DNA from: Deltaproteobacteria bacterium
Lineage (GTDB): Bacteria; Desulfobacterota; JAFDIG01
Assembly (NCBI GenBank): GCA_019308145.1
Contig: JAFDIG010000077.1
Location: 1-8,594, forward strand
Direction of reading: 5' to 3'
DNA: 8,594 bases
Shown here in pieces: positions 1 through 5,979 of the stretch. The first letter of the stretch is position 1; each line of letters starts with the position of its first letter. The notes under the pieces were generated by a model. The model had not been told where the DNA came from, ran no database searches, and saw only the letters and a program-made list of their open reading frames with translations. A program made the translations under genes and the position numbers.

Positions 1-1
1 T

Positions 2-337
2 TTTACTAATCTGAAGCATATGTTTCCTCAATCTTGCTTTTATGTAAATACAAAATGGCTAAAATCTTTGCCTGAAGATTTACAGGAGCTCATTAAGGTT
101 AATGGTGCAGCAGCATGTTCAGCAGCGCGTGAGTTAGCAGCTCTAAAGAGGGATAGAGCTTTTAGGATCATGAAAAAAGCTGGAATTGAGATCATTAATC
201 CAACACCTGAAGCATTAAAAGAATTTGTTAAAGCAGCTGATAAAGTTCATAAGAAATATGAAAAGAAGATTGGAAAAGCCTATCTCCAAGAAATATATAA
301 AATAACAGGATATACCCCTACTACTGCTGGCAAATAA
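2..337 (+). CDS. dctP: TRAP transporter substrate-binding protein, DctP family (3' part)
   Basis: C-terminal part of a periplasmic TRAP solute-binding protein. The frame is already open at base 2, upstream of the first ATG at 20, so the gene begins outside the window and the ATG at 20 is an internal Met. The visible 111 residues fit the DctP C-terminus: a strand with 'FYVNTKWLKSLPEDLQ', then long charged helices (LKRDRAFRIMKKAGIEI, then a 'PTPEALKEFVKAADKVHKKYEKKIG' type helix) that embrace the two lobes in this family. The protein captures a carboxylate-type ligand in the periplasm and delivers it to the DctQM membrane complex encoded just downstream. The ligand-anchoring Arg of the family would lie upstream and is not visible, so the substrate is unknown. 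It ends with TAA. Confidence 0.88.
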   Translation, partial: FTNLKHMFPQSCFYVNTKWLKSLPEDLQELIKVNGAAACSAARELAALKRDRAFRIMKKAGIEIINPTPEALKEFVKAADKVHKKYEKKIGKAYLQEIYKITGYTPTTAGK

Positions 338-353
338 AAAGTAGTAGCCCCAT

Positions 354-387
354 GGTAGGAGGCGGTCCCCCCCTCCCGCTTCCTATT
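354..387 (+). promoter_or_regulatory. GC-rich intergenic stem-loop between dctP and dctQ
   Basis: Bases 356-365 (taggaggcgg) pair with 376-385 (ccgcttccta): ten base pairs including one G-U. Two more G-U pairs (354/387, 355/386) can extend the stem outward. The 10-nt loop is nearly all C. A T-rich stretch follows (386-402), but it is broken by C, A and G, so it is at best a leaky terminator. In binding-protein transporter operons, a hairpin after the binding-protein gene commonly stabilises the upstream message and lowers expression of the permease genes; that role is inferred here. The local GC content is far above that of the surroundings, so it could also be a copy of a dispersed palindromic repeat. 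Confidence 0.6.
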
Positions 388-402
388 CCTTTATTTGTTT
401 TT

Positions 403-407
403 AGGAG
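403..407 (+). promoter_or_regulatory. Ribosome binding site deciding the dctQ start
   Basis: AGGAG with a 7-nt spacer to the ATG at 415. It supports that start over the in-frame ATG at 352, which lacks a comparable site and would place the hairpin sequence (Gly/Pro-rich translation) inside the protein. Confidence 0.75.
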
Positions 408-414
408 AGATAAA

Positions 415-888
415 ATGAAACATTTCTTTGATAATATAGACAACTATTTAGGTTATGCAGAAGAAGCTGCCTTAGCCATTTCTCTCTTTGTATGTATGAT
501 GGTCTTATTTATAAATGTTTTATTAAGATCTATTTTTAATTTTATTCTTCCTTTTCCTGATGAACTTGCACGTTATCTTATGATTTATATAATTTATCTT
601 GGAATGAGTTTGGGGTTTAAAAAAGGGTCTCAATTAAGGTTAGATATAATGATTAATATCTTTCCAAATTATAAACGCTTTTTTGAGCTATTAGCTGATT
701 TTATTTCACTTTTTGCAGCTATAACCATTGTTATTTGCGGATATAAATATACAAAGGAACTATTTTGTAGTAACGAAATATCATCTGTGCTTGAAATACC
801 TCTTTTTATTTTATATGGAATAGCACCTCTTACTGCAATTTTTATGGGATTTCGGCTTACACTTGCTATAATAAAAAACCTTAAATAA
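415..888 (+). CDS. dctQ: TRAP transporter small membrane subunit, DctQ family
   Basis: Small integral membrane subunit of the TRAP transporter. It pairs with DctM and helps dock the periplasmic binding protein. From the ATG at 415 the product is 157 residues, a usual DctQ length. Four hydrophobic segments are visible: about 18-40, 52-68, 92-112 and 126-150. Family hallmarks are the 'FPDELARYLMIYIIYLG' stretch (about 47-63), followed by 'FKKGSQLRLDI' (about 68-78), and the late 'LEIPLFILYGIAPL' segment. An upstream in-frame ATG at 352 would add 21 residues of Gly/Pro-rich sequence encoded by a hairpin. I reject it because AGGAG sits correctly before 415. The stop overlaps the ribosome binding site of dctM, which suggests coupled translation. 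Confidence 0.9.
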   Translation: MKHFFDNIDNYLGYAEEAALAISLFVCMMVLFINVLLRSIFNFILPFPDELARYLMIYIIYLGMSLGFKKGSQLRLDIMINIFPNYKRFFELLADFISLFAAITIVICGYKYTKELFCSNEISSVLEIPLFILYGIAPLTAIFMGFRLTLAIIKNLK

Positions 889-900
889 GGAGCAAAAGTC

Positions 901-2187
901 ATGAATATAATTATTGTTTTAATTGTACTTATTCTTTTATTATTAACATCGATTCCTGTAGGGATTGCCCTTTATTTGACAGGATTTTTATTCATAGTTT
1001 TTACTACTGATATTTCTTTAAACTTTATAGGACAGGTTATTGTAGGAGGGGTGGATAAGTTTTCTCTCCTTGCTGTTCTTTTCTTTCTTATTGCTGGTAA
1101 TCTTTTAACAAGAGGAACTGTTGTGAGAGGTCTTGTAGGAATTGCAAAGACCATGGTAGGTTTTCTTAGAGGTGGTTTGCCTATGAGTGGGGTAGTTGCT
1201 TGTGGCCTATTTGGCTCTGTTTCTGGCTCTAATGTAGCCACTTTAGCTGCCATTGGTGGTATGATGATGCCAGCAATGAGGGAAGAGGGTTATGATCCGC
1301 AATTTACTACTGGCCTTATGACTTCTAATGCAATTTTAGGTGTTATTATCCCTCCCAGCATACCCATGATTATTTATTGCGCGATTACAAATTCATCGAT
1401 TGGGAGATTGTTTATTGCAGGGGTTTTACCTGGTGTATTGATTATCATTTGTATGTGTGTTTATTGTTATTTTTATGCAAAAATAAGACATATTGCTAAA
1501 ACTTCTTTTCCTACACCTAAAGAGATACTTATATCTTTTAAGGAAGGGATTGGTGGATTACTTGTCCCTATTATTATTTTTGGTGGCATCTATTCTGGAT
1601 TTTTTACAGCAACAGAAGCTTCTGTTGTTGCTACTGTTTATGCATATATTGCTGAACTTTTTATTTTTCGTGAAATGAGCTTTAAGGAGGCCTACAAGAT
1701 AACTATTGAAGCCTGTGTAATGACAGGGGTAATTATGTTCATTGTAGTAGGTGCTGTGCTTTTTGGAAATTATCTTTCCTTGGAACAAGTTCCATTGGCT
1801 GTAACTAAATTTATCTCTGCAAACGTAAGCACTAAGTTTGCATTCATTACTTTAATTATTATATTCTTGATATTTCTTGGGATGGTTTTAGAGTTGGTAG
1901 CAGCAATGTTGATAATTACCCCTGTTTTTATGCCGAGTGTTGCTAAATTTGGTATTGACCCTATACATTTTGGTATGATTATTATATTAGGATTGGCGAT
2001 AGGTTTTATCACTCCTCCTGTTGGTTTAAATCTTTATGTTGCTTCGTCTATGACAAAAATGGAATTGAGTAAAGTTATAAAAGCAACTTTACCATTTGTT
2101 ATAATATTAATTATTTCATTTTTATTGGTTGCTTATTTTCCTACAATTTCTCTTTGGTTGCCTAAAATTCTTTTAGGAAGTAGTTGA
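901..2187 (+). CDS. dctM: TRAP transporter large permease, DctM family
   Basis: Large transmembrane subunit that carries the ion-driven (usually sodium) elevator-type transport of the acid delivered by DctP. It has 428 residues, the normal size, and is hydrophobic throughout, consistent with 10-12 membrane segments and re-entrant loops. Recognisable pieces in order: N-terminal 'TSIPVGIAL' (16-24), 'GLFGSVSGSNVATLAAIGG' (102-120) with the Ser/Gly-rich first half of the core, 'MPAMREEGYDPQFTTGLM' (123-140), the 'IIPPSIPMIIY' re-entrant motif (149-159), 'TATEASVVA' (236-244) and the inverted-repeat counterpart 'GFITPPVGLNLYVASSM' (368-384). The start at 901 has AAGGAG at 887-892, overlapping the dctQ stop. 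It ends with TGA at the family length, which shows that TGA terminates translation in this organism. Confidence 0.95.
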   Translation: MNIIIVLIVLILLLLTSIPVGIALYLTGFLFIVFTTDISLNFIGQVIVGGVDKFSLLAVLFFLIAGNLLTRGTVVRGLVGIAKTMVGFLRGGLPMSGVVACGLFGSVSGSNVATLAAIGGMMMPAMREEGYDPQFTTGLMTSNAILGVIIPPSIPMIIYCAITNSSIGRLFIAGVLPGVLIIICMCVYCYFYAKIRHIAKTSFPTPKEILISFKEGIGGLLVPIIIFGGIYSGFFTATEASVVATVYAYIAELFIFREMSFKEAYKITIEACVMTGVIMFIVVGAVLFGNYLSLEQVPLAVTKFISANVSTKFAFITLIIIFLIFLGMVLELVAAMLIITPVFMPSVAKFGIDPIHFGMIIILGLAIGFITPPVGLNLYVASSMTKMELSKVIKATLPFVIILIISFLLVAYFPTISLWLPKILLGSS

Positions 2188-2232
2188 AAAAGAAAAGCTA
2201 TAATTAAATTATAAAAATTAAGGAGGAAAAAA
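2188..2232 (+). promoter_or_regulatory. Short AT-rich gap with a 15-bp palindrome before the dehydrogenase gene
   Basis: The 45-nt gap between dctM and the dehydrogenase contains TATAATT-A-AATTATA (2199-2213), a perfect 7+1+7 dyad that includes a -10-like TATAAT. No -35-like hexamer lies 16-18 nt upstream of it. A strong AGGAGG (2221-2226) precedes the ATG at 2233. The dyad may be an operator, a weak hairpin, or chance in AT-rich DNA. Confidence 0.3.
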
Positions 2233-2988
2233 ATGGATTTTAAAGGAAGAGTTGCTATTGTTACTGGAGGGGCGAGTGGAATAGGAAAAGCTGTTGTTTT
2301 AAAACTTGCAACGCTTGGTGCAAAGGTTGCGATTGTTGATATCAATGAGGAGAATGCGAATAAGGTAGTTGATGAAGTAAAAAACTTAGGCAGTGAAGCA
2401 ATTGCTATAAAAACTGATATATCAAACTATGAGCAGACAAAAGAGATGGCAAAAAAGGTTTATGAGAAATTCGGAAAGATTGATGTTCTTATTAATAATG
2501 CTGCATGGGATAAGATTGAATTTTTTATGAATAATGAGCCTGAACTTTGGTATAAATTGATCGATATAAACCTTAAAGGACCAATCCATGTGACCAGGGC
2601 AGTGCTTGAATATATGACAAAACAAGAGACAGGAGGAAGTATTGTAAACGTTGTTTCTGATGCAGCTAAGGTTGGAAGTACAGGGGAGGCTGTCTATTCT
2701 GCTACAAAAGGTGGAGTCTACTCGTTTACAAAATCTATTGCGAGAGAGATGGCAAGATATAATATCAGGGTGAATAGCACATGTCCTGGTCCAACCCAAA
2801 CCCCTTTGTTTGAAGATGTTGTAAAAACTATGCCTAAAGTTGTTGAATCGATCAAGAAATCAATACCAATGAAAAGGGTGGCAGCCCCAGAGGAGCAAGC
2901 AAATGCAATAGTATGGCTTGCTTCTGATGAGGCAAGCTACATTACTGGCCAGGCTTTAAGTGTAAATGGTGGCCTAAACATGTGTTAA
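2233..2988 (+). CDS. SDR-family NAD(P)-dependent dehydrogenase, BadH-like (2-hydroxyacyl/3-hydroxyacyl-CoA type)
   Basis: Classical short-chain dehydrogenase of 251 residues. The Rossmann motif TGGASGIG is at 11-18. Asp36 at the end of the second strand favours NAD over NADP. 'INNAAWD' (87-93) is in the NNAG position. The catalytic residues are Asn113, Ser142, Tyr155 and Lys159 (YSATK). 'CPGPTQTPL' (184-192) and the C-terminal 'ITGQALSVNGGLNM' (237-250) complete the fold. By memory, several stretches match BadH of Rhodopseudomonas palustris, the 2-hydroxycyclohexanecarboxyl-CoA dehydrogenase of anaerobic benzoate/cyclohexanecarboxylate degradation: 'SDAAKVGSTGEAVYSATKGG', 'CPGPTxTxL' and 'GQxLSVxGGLxM'. 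I infer a hydroxyacyl-CoA dehydrogenase of a beta-oxidation-type route. A FabG-like ketoreductase or another SDR alcohol dehydrogenase cannot be excluded. The hydratase gene follows after 16 nt. Confidence 0.88.
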   Translation: MDFKGRVAIVTGGASGIGKAVVLKLATLGAKVAIVDINEENANKVVDEVKNLGSEAIAIKTDISNYEQTKEMAKKVYEKFGKIDVLINNAAWDKIEFFMNNEPELWYKLIDINLKGPIHVTRAVLEYMTKQETGGSIVNVVSDAAKVGSTGEAVYSATKGGVYSFTKSIAREMARYNIRVNSTCPGPTQTPLFEDVVKTMPKVVESIKKSIPMKRVAAPEEQANAIVWLASDEASYITGQALSVNGGLNMC

Positions 2989-3004
2989 GTTAAAGGGAGA
3001 AAAA

Positions 3005-3790
3005 ATGGAAGAAAAAAAACACATATTGTTTGAGGTTCATGAAAAGATAGGCATTGCAACTTTTAACCGTCCGGAGAAGGGAAATGCTTTTGATTGGACA
3101 ACAATAAAAGAGATGGAAGAGATATTATACAGAGTTGAGCATGATGAGGGTATTAGAGGAATGATCTTAACCGCAAAAGGGAACGAATATTTTTGTGTTG
3201 GTGCTGATATCAATTTGATGAAATCCATTGAAGGAAAAGAATATGCTGAATTTCTTCTTGCGGGGCTACGAATGAATGAGAAACTTCAGCGATCGAGAAA
3301 ACCAACAATTGCCGCTATAAATGGATGGGCAGTAGGCGCAGGTGGAGAGATAGCAATGTCTTGTGATTTAAGAATTGCTTCAACTAATGCAAAAATTGGT
3401 GTTCCTGAGCTAAAGATCGGCTTAATCCCAGGTTGGGGAGGCATATTTAGGCTTACAAGGCTTGTTGGGCAAACAAAAGCTTTAGAAATGGTTTTAACTG
3501 CATCAAATATTCCTGCGAAAGAGGCGAAAGAAATAGGGCTTATAAACAAGGTTGTTGAACCAGAAAAGTTAATAAATGAGGCAAAAGCCATGATGGGAAA
3601 GATCCTCCAAAATGCACCTATTGCTATATCTTTGGCAAAATACATTATACGTTCCGAAGCTGAAATACCATTTTACATAGGAGAAAATTATGAGGCAATG
3701 GTTAGTATTTTAACCTTTCTAACAAGAGATGGAAAAGAAGGAATGGAGGCTTTTTTTGAAAAAAGAGAACCTTCATGGGCAGGTACCTAA
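3005..3790 (+). CDS. Enoyl-CoA hydratase/isomerase (crotonase) family protein
   Basis: Cytoplasmic crotonase-fold enzyme of 261 residues, the usual length. Motifs: 'NRPEKGNAF' (21-29), the first oxyanion-hole strand 'FCVGADI' (63-69), 'KPTIAAINGWAVGAGGEIAMSCDLRIAS' spanning about 99-126, and 'VPELKIGLIPGWGGIFRLTRLVG' about 133-155. Both glutamates used by enoyl-CoA hydratases are present: Glu115 (GGE) and Glu135 (PEL). Water addition to a 2-enoyl-CoA is therefore more likely than the dehalogenase, isomerase or ring-hydrolase activities seen elsewhere in the superfamily. The C-terminal 'EGMEAFFEKREPSW' helix is typical. With the upstream dehydrogenase it gives the hydration and dehydrogenation pair of a beta-oxidation-like pathway. 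BadK (cyclohex-1-ene-1-carboxyl-CoA hydratase) is a plausible specific role but is not provable here. GGGAG at 2995-2999 precedes the ATG. Confidence 0.9.
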   Translation: MEEKKHILFEVHEKIGIATFNRPEKGNAFDWTTIKEMEEILYRVEHDEGIRGMILTAKGNEYFCVGADINLMKSIEGKEYAEFLLAGLRMNEKLQRSRKPTIAAINGWAVGAGGEIAMSCDLRIASTNAKIGVPELKIGLIPGWGGIFRLTRLVGQTKALEMVLTASNIPAKEAKEIGLINKVVEPEKLINEAKAMMGKILQNAPIAISLAKYIIRSEAEIPFYIGENYEAMVSILTFLTRDGKEGMEAFFEKREPSWAGT

Positions 3791-3865
3791 AAAGATAAAA
3801 ATTTTTTTAATTTATTTATAAAAAGTAAAATAAGGGGGGATCAAACTTTAAAGGAGGATGATGTT
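3791..3865 (+). promoter_or_regulatory. AT-rich leader before the Liv-type operon, possible promoter region
   Basis: A 75-nt gap, the longest clean break between the two functional blocks. It is very AT-rich, with TATAAA at 3817-3822 as a possible -10-like element. I find no matching -35 at the right distance, so the promoter is only a suggestion. A G6 run (3834-3839) and a strong AAGGAGG (3851-3857, 8 nt before the ATG at 3866) follow. No GC-rich terminator hairpin is seen after the hydratase gene, so read-through from upstream remains possible. Confidence 0.3.
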
Positions 3866-5065
3866 ATGATAAGTAAAAGAACTATAGTTATTACCCTACC
3901 AATCCTTTTTGTAGCTCTTTTTTGTTTTGGGACTCTAAATGCAGAAACAGGGGTTACAAAAAAGGAGATACGTGTTGGAGGGTCCCTTGATTTAACAGGT
4001 CCAGCTGCATTCATGGGTCAAGGTGTGTTGCGTGGTATTAAGCTATACTTTAAAAAGATAAACGCAGAAGGTGGAATATATGGCCGTAAACTTAGGTATA
4101 TAGCAGAAGATGATTCATATGTGGTTGCTAAAGCTGTTGCTAATTATAAAAAGTTGACATTAAAACATAGGGTTTTTTGTTTGTTAGGCTCAACTGGAAG
4201 TGTTGCCCCAAAGGCTATGATTCCTTACTTACAAGAGGATAAAGTTCCTTTAATTGGTCCTTATGGTTATACTTCTGCTATGTTTCGTCCACCTCATCGC
4301 TATCTATTTAATATCTACTCTTCTTGTGAAGAGCATGCATGAATTTTAGCAGATTTTGTAAAGGATAGACTAAAGATCAAAAAACCAATAATCGGTTTAT
4401 TAGCAGAAGATAACGAGATCGGACAGGATACTATCAGAGGAGCAAAGAGGCAGATGGCAAAGTATGGATGGGGTGAACCAGTGGTAGAACTTTATAAACG
4501 CTCTGCAATTGATTTTAGCTCTCAGGTTTTAAGGCTTAAAGCAAAAAACGTTAATGTATTTTTCTTCCCTGTGATTTCATCTCATGGAGCAGCCATATTA
4601 AAGGAGTGTCAGAAAGCTGATTTTACTCCTTATCTTTTTGGTGCAGCAACTATGACAGATTTGAGATTTCTTAAAAAAGCAGGGGAGTCAGCCTTTTATG
4701 GAAAAGGGTTAAGATCCTTTTCTACTCAGGTAAATGAAAGAGGGGATTCTCCCGGGGCAAAGGAGTTTAGAGAGGCTTTAGCAAAATATGATCCAACAAA
4801 TAAAGATCCTAACTCATTTAATTTGTTTGGTTATGGTATCGCTAAGGTTTTATGCGAGGGGATTAAGAGAGCTGGAAAAAAATTGACAAGAGAAAAGTTG
4901 GTTGATGCACTTGAAACTCTTAAAAACTATAAAACAGGGATATTTGCTCCAATAACCTATGGTAAAAATATACGTCAAGGGACAGATGCTGCACGTATAT
5001 TAAAGGTAGATAAAGCAAAGAAGATCTTTGTAGTGGAAACAGGATGGTTACACCCAAAAGATTAA
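3866..5065 (+). CDS. livK: Liv-type ABC transporter periplasmic binding protein, interrupted by an in-frame TGA
   Basis: Periplasmic ligand-binding protein of the leucine/isoleucine/valine (HAAT) class. A signal peptide (residues 1-26, hydrophobic core TIVITLPILFVALF) has a likely cleavage after Leu-Asn-Ala. 'IRVGGSLDLTGPAAFMGQG' (35-53), 'INAEGGIYGRKL' (65-76) and 'LLGSTGSVAPKAM' (106-118) are the classical first-lobe elements. Codon 159 (4340-4342) is TGA. The same frame continues with clear homology ('IIGLLAEDNEIGQD', then 'DFSSQVLRLKAKNVNVFFFP') to TAA at 5063-5065, giving 399 codons, normal for the family. Without read-through it falls into a 158-residue N-terminal fragment and a C-terminal part whose first ATG (4454) lacks a well-spaced ribosome site and a signal peptide. 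It is either a fresh pseudogene, a base error, or a recoded gene. Ligand unknown: amino acids, or aromatic or other acids as in some Liv-type importers. Confidence 0.85.
4340..4342 (+). other. In-frame TGA codon inside the binding-protein gene
   Basis: The TGA follows 'SSCEEHA' and precedes 'ILADFVKDRL'. The frame is unchanged on either side, so this is a substitution-type difference, not an indel. In relatives as I remember them, the position lies in an 'xxQ(A/G)R-ILADY' type helix and is commonly Arg, so AGA or CGA changed to TGA would explain it. A weak stem (4344-4349 with 4370-4375, 20-nt loop) is the only nearby structure. It is poorer than a typical bacterial SECIS. Confidence 0.85.
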
Positions 5066-5110
5066 ATTAAGCCTTTATAATCCCCCCTTTTTTATAAGAA
5101 GGAGTCTTTT
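5066..5110 (+). promoter_or_regulatory. Intergenic region between binding protein and LivH with a weak hairpin
   Basis: TTATAA (5075-5080) can pair with TTATAA (5092-5097), with a T-G extension (5074/5098), around a C6-containing loop. The stem is all AT apart from the wobble, so it is weak. The ribosome binding site AAGGAG (5099-5104) starts just after the hairpin. The position, between a binding protein and its permease, is where expression-balancing hairpins are often found, but I cannot claim function. Confidence 0.3.
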
Positions 5111-5977
5111 ATGGTTATAATAGATGGAATTGTAAATGGGGTTGCTTTGGGTTGTGTTTATGCATTAATAGCTTTGGGCTTTGTTCTGATCTATAAGGCT
5201 ACAAAGATAATCAATTTTGCTCAAGGCGAAATCATGATGTTTTCTTCCTATATCTGTTACACGTTTATAACTTTTTTTCATTTTAACTTTATCCTCTCGT
5301 TTGTTTTGGCTGTTTTTGCTGGCTTTTTACTTGGTTCTGTATTAGAAAAACTTTTTATCAGGCCTCTTATTGGCTATCCTATCCTTCCTGTTGTTATTGC
5401 TACTATAGGTATTTCAATGGTGCTTCAAGCGATTGCAGGACTTTTATGGACATTTGAACCACAGAAAATGGACCCTTTCCCAATGACACCTCATCAATTC
5501 TGGAAGGTTACAATATCTCCAGTTCATTTATGGACAATTATTATTACAGTTGCATTGATGATCATATTTTTTGTTTTCTTTCGTTATACAATCCTTGGGA
5601 TATCTCTTAGAGCTATTGCAGAAGATCTTTTAGGTTCTATGGCTAGTGGAATTGCTGTAAGAAGGATGTTTAATTTTACATGGGGATTAGCGTCAGCTTT
5701 AAGTGCTATTGCTGGGGTATTAGTTGCTCCAATTGTTTTTCTTCATCCTCACATGGGAGTTGTTGGGTTAAGAGCCCTGCCTGCTGCGGTGCTTGGGAGT
5801 TTTGGAAGTATTCCAGGTGCTATAGTTGGAGGGTTGGTTTTAGGCCTATCTGAAACCATAGCAGGTCTTTACTTACCAAAAGAGATCAAGGATGTCTTTC
5901 CATGGTTGGTTCTTTTTGTGGTTTTAATCATAAAGCCTGAAGGAATATTTTACAGATATGAACAGAAAAAGGTGTAG
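5111..5977 (+). CDS. livH: Branched-chain amino acid-type ABC transporter permease, LivH family
   Basis: One of the two different inner-membrane permeases of a Liv/HAAT ABC importer. It has 288 residues, typical for LivH, and is mostly hydrophobic. Family signatures: 'GCVYALIALGFVLIYKATKIINFAQGE' region (14-40), with the near-invariant NFAQGE at 35-40; the cytoplasmic coupling segment that docks on the ATPases (about 163-186, 'GISLRAIAEDLLGSMASGIA'); and the late glycine-rich 'AAVLGSFGSIPGAIVGG' (225-241) followed by 'LVLGLSE'. AAGGAG at 5099-5104 supports the ATG at 5111. Its TAG stop is 2 nt from the livM start, so the two permeases are very likely translationally coupled. The sequence does not reveal the ligand. 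Confidence 0.95.
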   Translation: MVIIDGIVNGVALGCVYALIALGFVLIYKATKIINFAQGEIMMFSSYICYTFITFFHFNFILSFVLAVFAGFLLGSVLEKLFIRPLIGYPILPVVIATIGISMVLQAIAGLLWTFEPQKMDPFPMTPHQFWKVTISPVHLWTIIITVALMIIFFVFFRYTILGISLRAIAEDLLGSMASGIAVRRMFNFTWGLASALSAIAGVLVAPIVFLHPHMGVVGLRALPAAVLGSFGSIPGAIVGGLVLGLSETIAGLYLPKEIKDVFPWLVLFVVLIIKPEGIFYRYEQKKV

Positions 5978-5979
5978 AG

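Noticed and set aside
352..414. N-terminal extension of DctQ from the ATG at 352
   Set aside because: It would encode a Gly/Pro-rich segment from the hairpin, and the good Shine-Dalgarno site points to 415.
1493..1678. Plus-strand open frame inside dctM in another frame
   Set aside because: Leucine/phenylalanine-rich low-complexity translation produced by the shifted reading of a membrane-protein gene.
2422..2799. Long minus-strand open frame inside the dehydrogenase gene, and other antisense frames across the window
   Set aside because: They lie opposite well-supported genes, have no recognisable domains, and have no convincing ribosome sites.
3791..3830. Rho-independent terminator after the hydratase gene
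   Set aside because: The region has A and T runs but no GC-containing stem, so it does not meet the pattern.
4340..4342. TGA reassigned genome-wide to Trp or Gly (alternative genetic code)
   Set aside because: dctM ends with TGA (2185-2187) at the expected family length, and Trp in the other genes is encoded by TGG, so TGA appears to be a stop here.
4454..5065. A separate gene starting at the ATG at 4454
   Set aside because: It is the in-frame continuation of the binding protein. Homology extends upstream of 4454 to the TGA, there is no well-spaced ribosome site, and there is no signal peptide.
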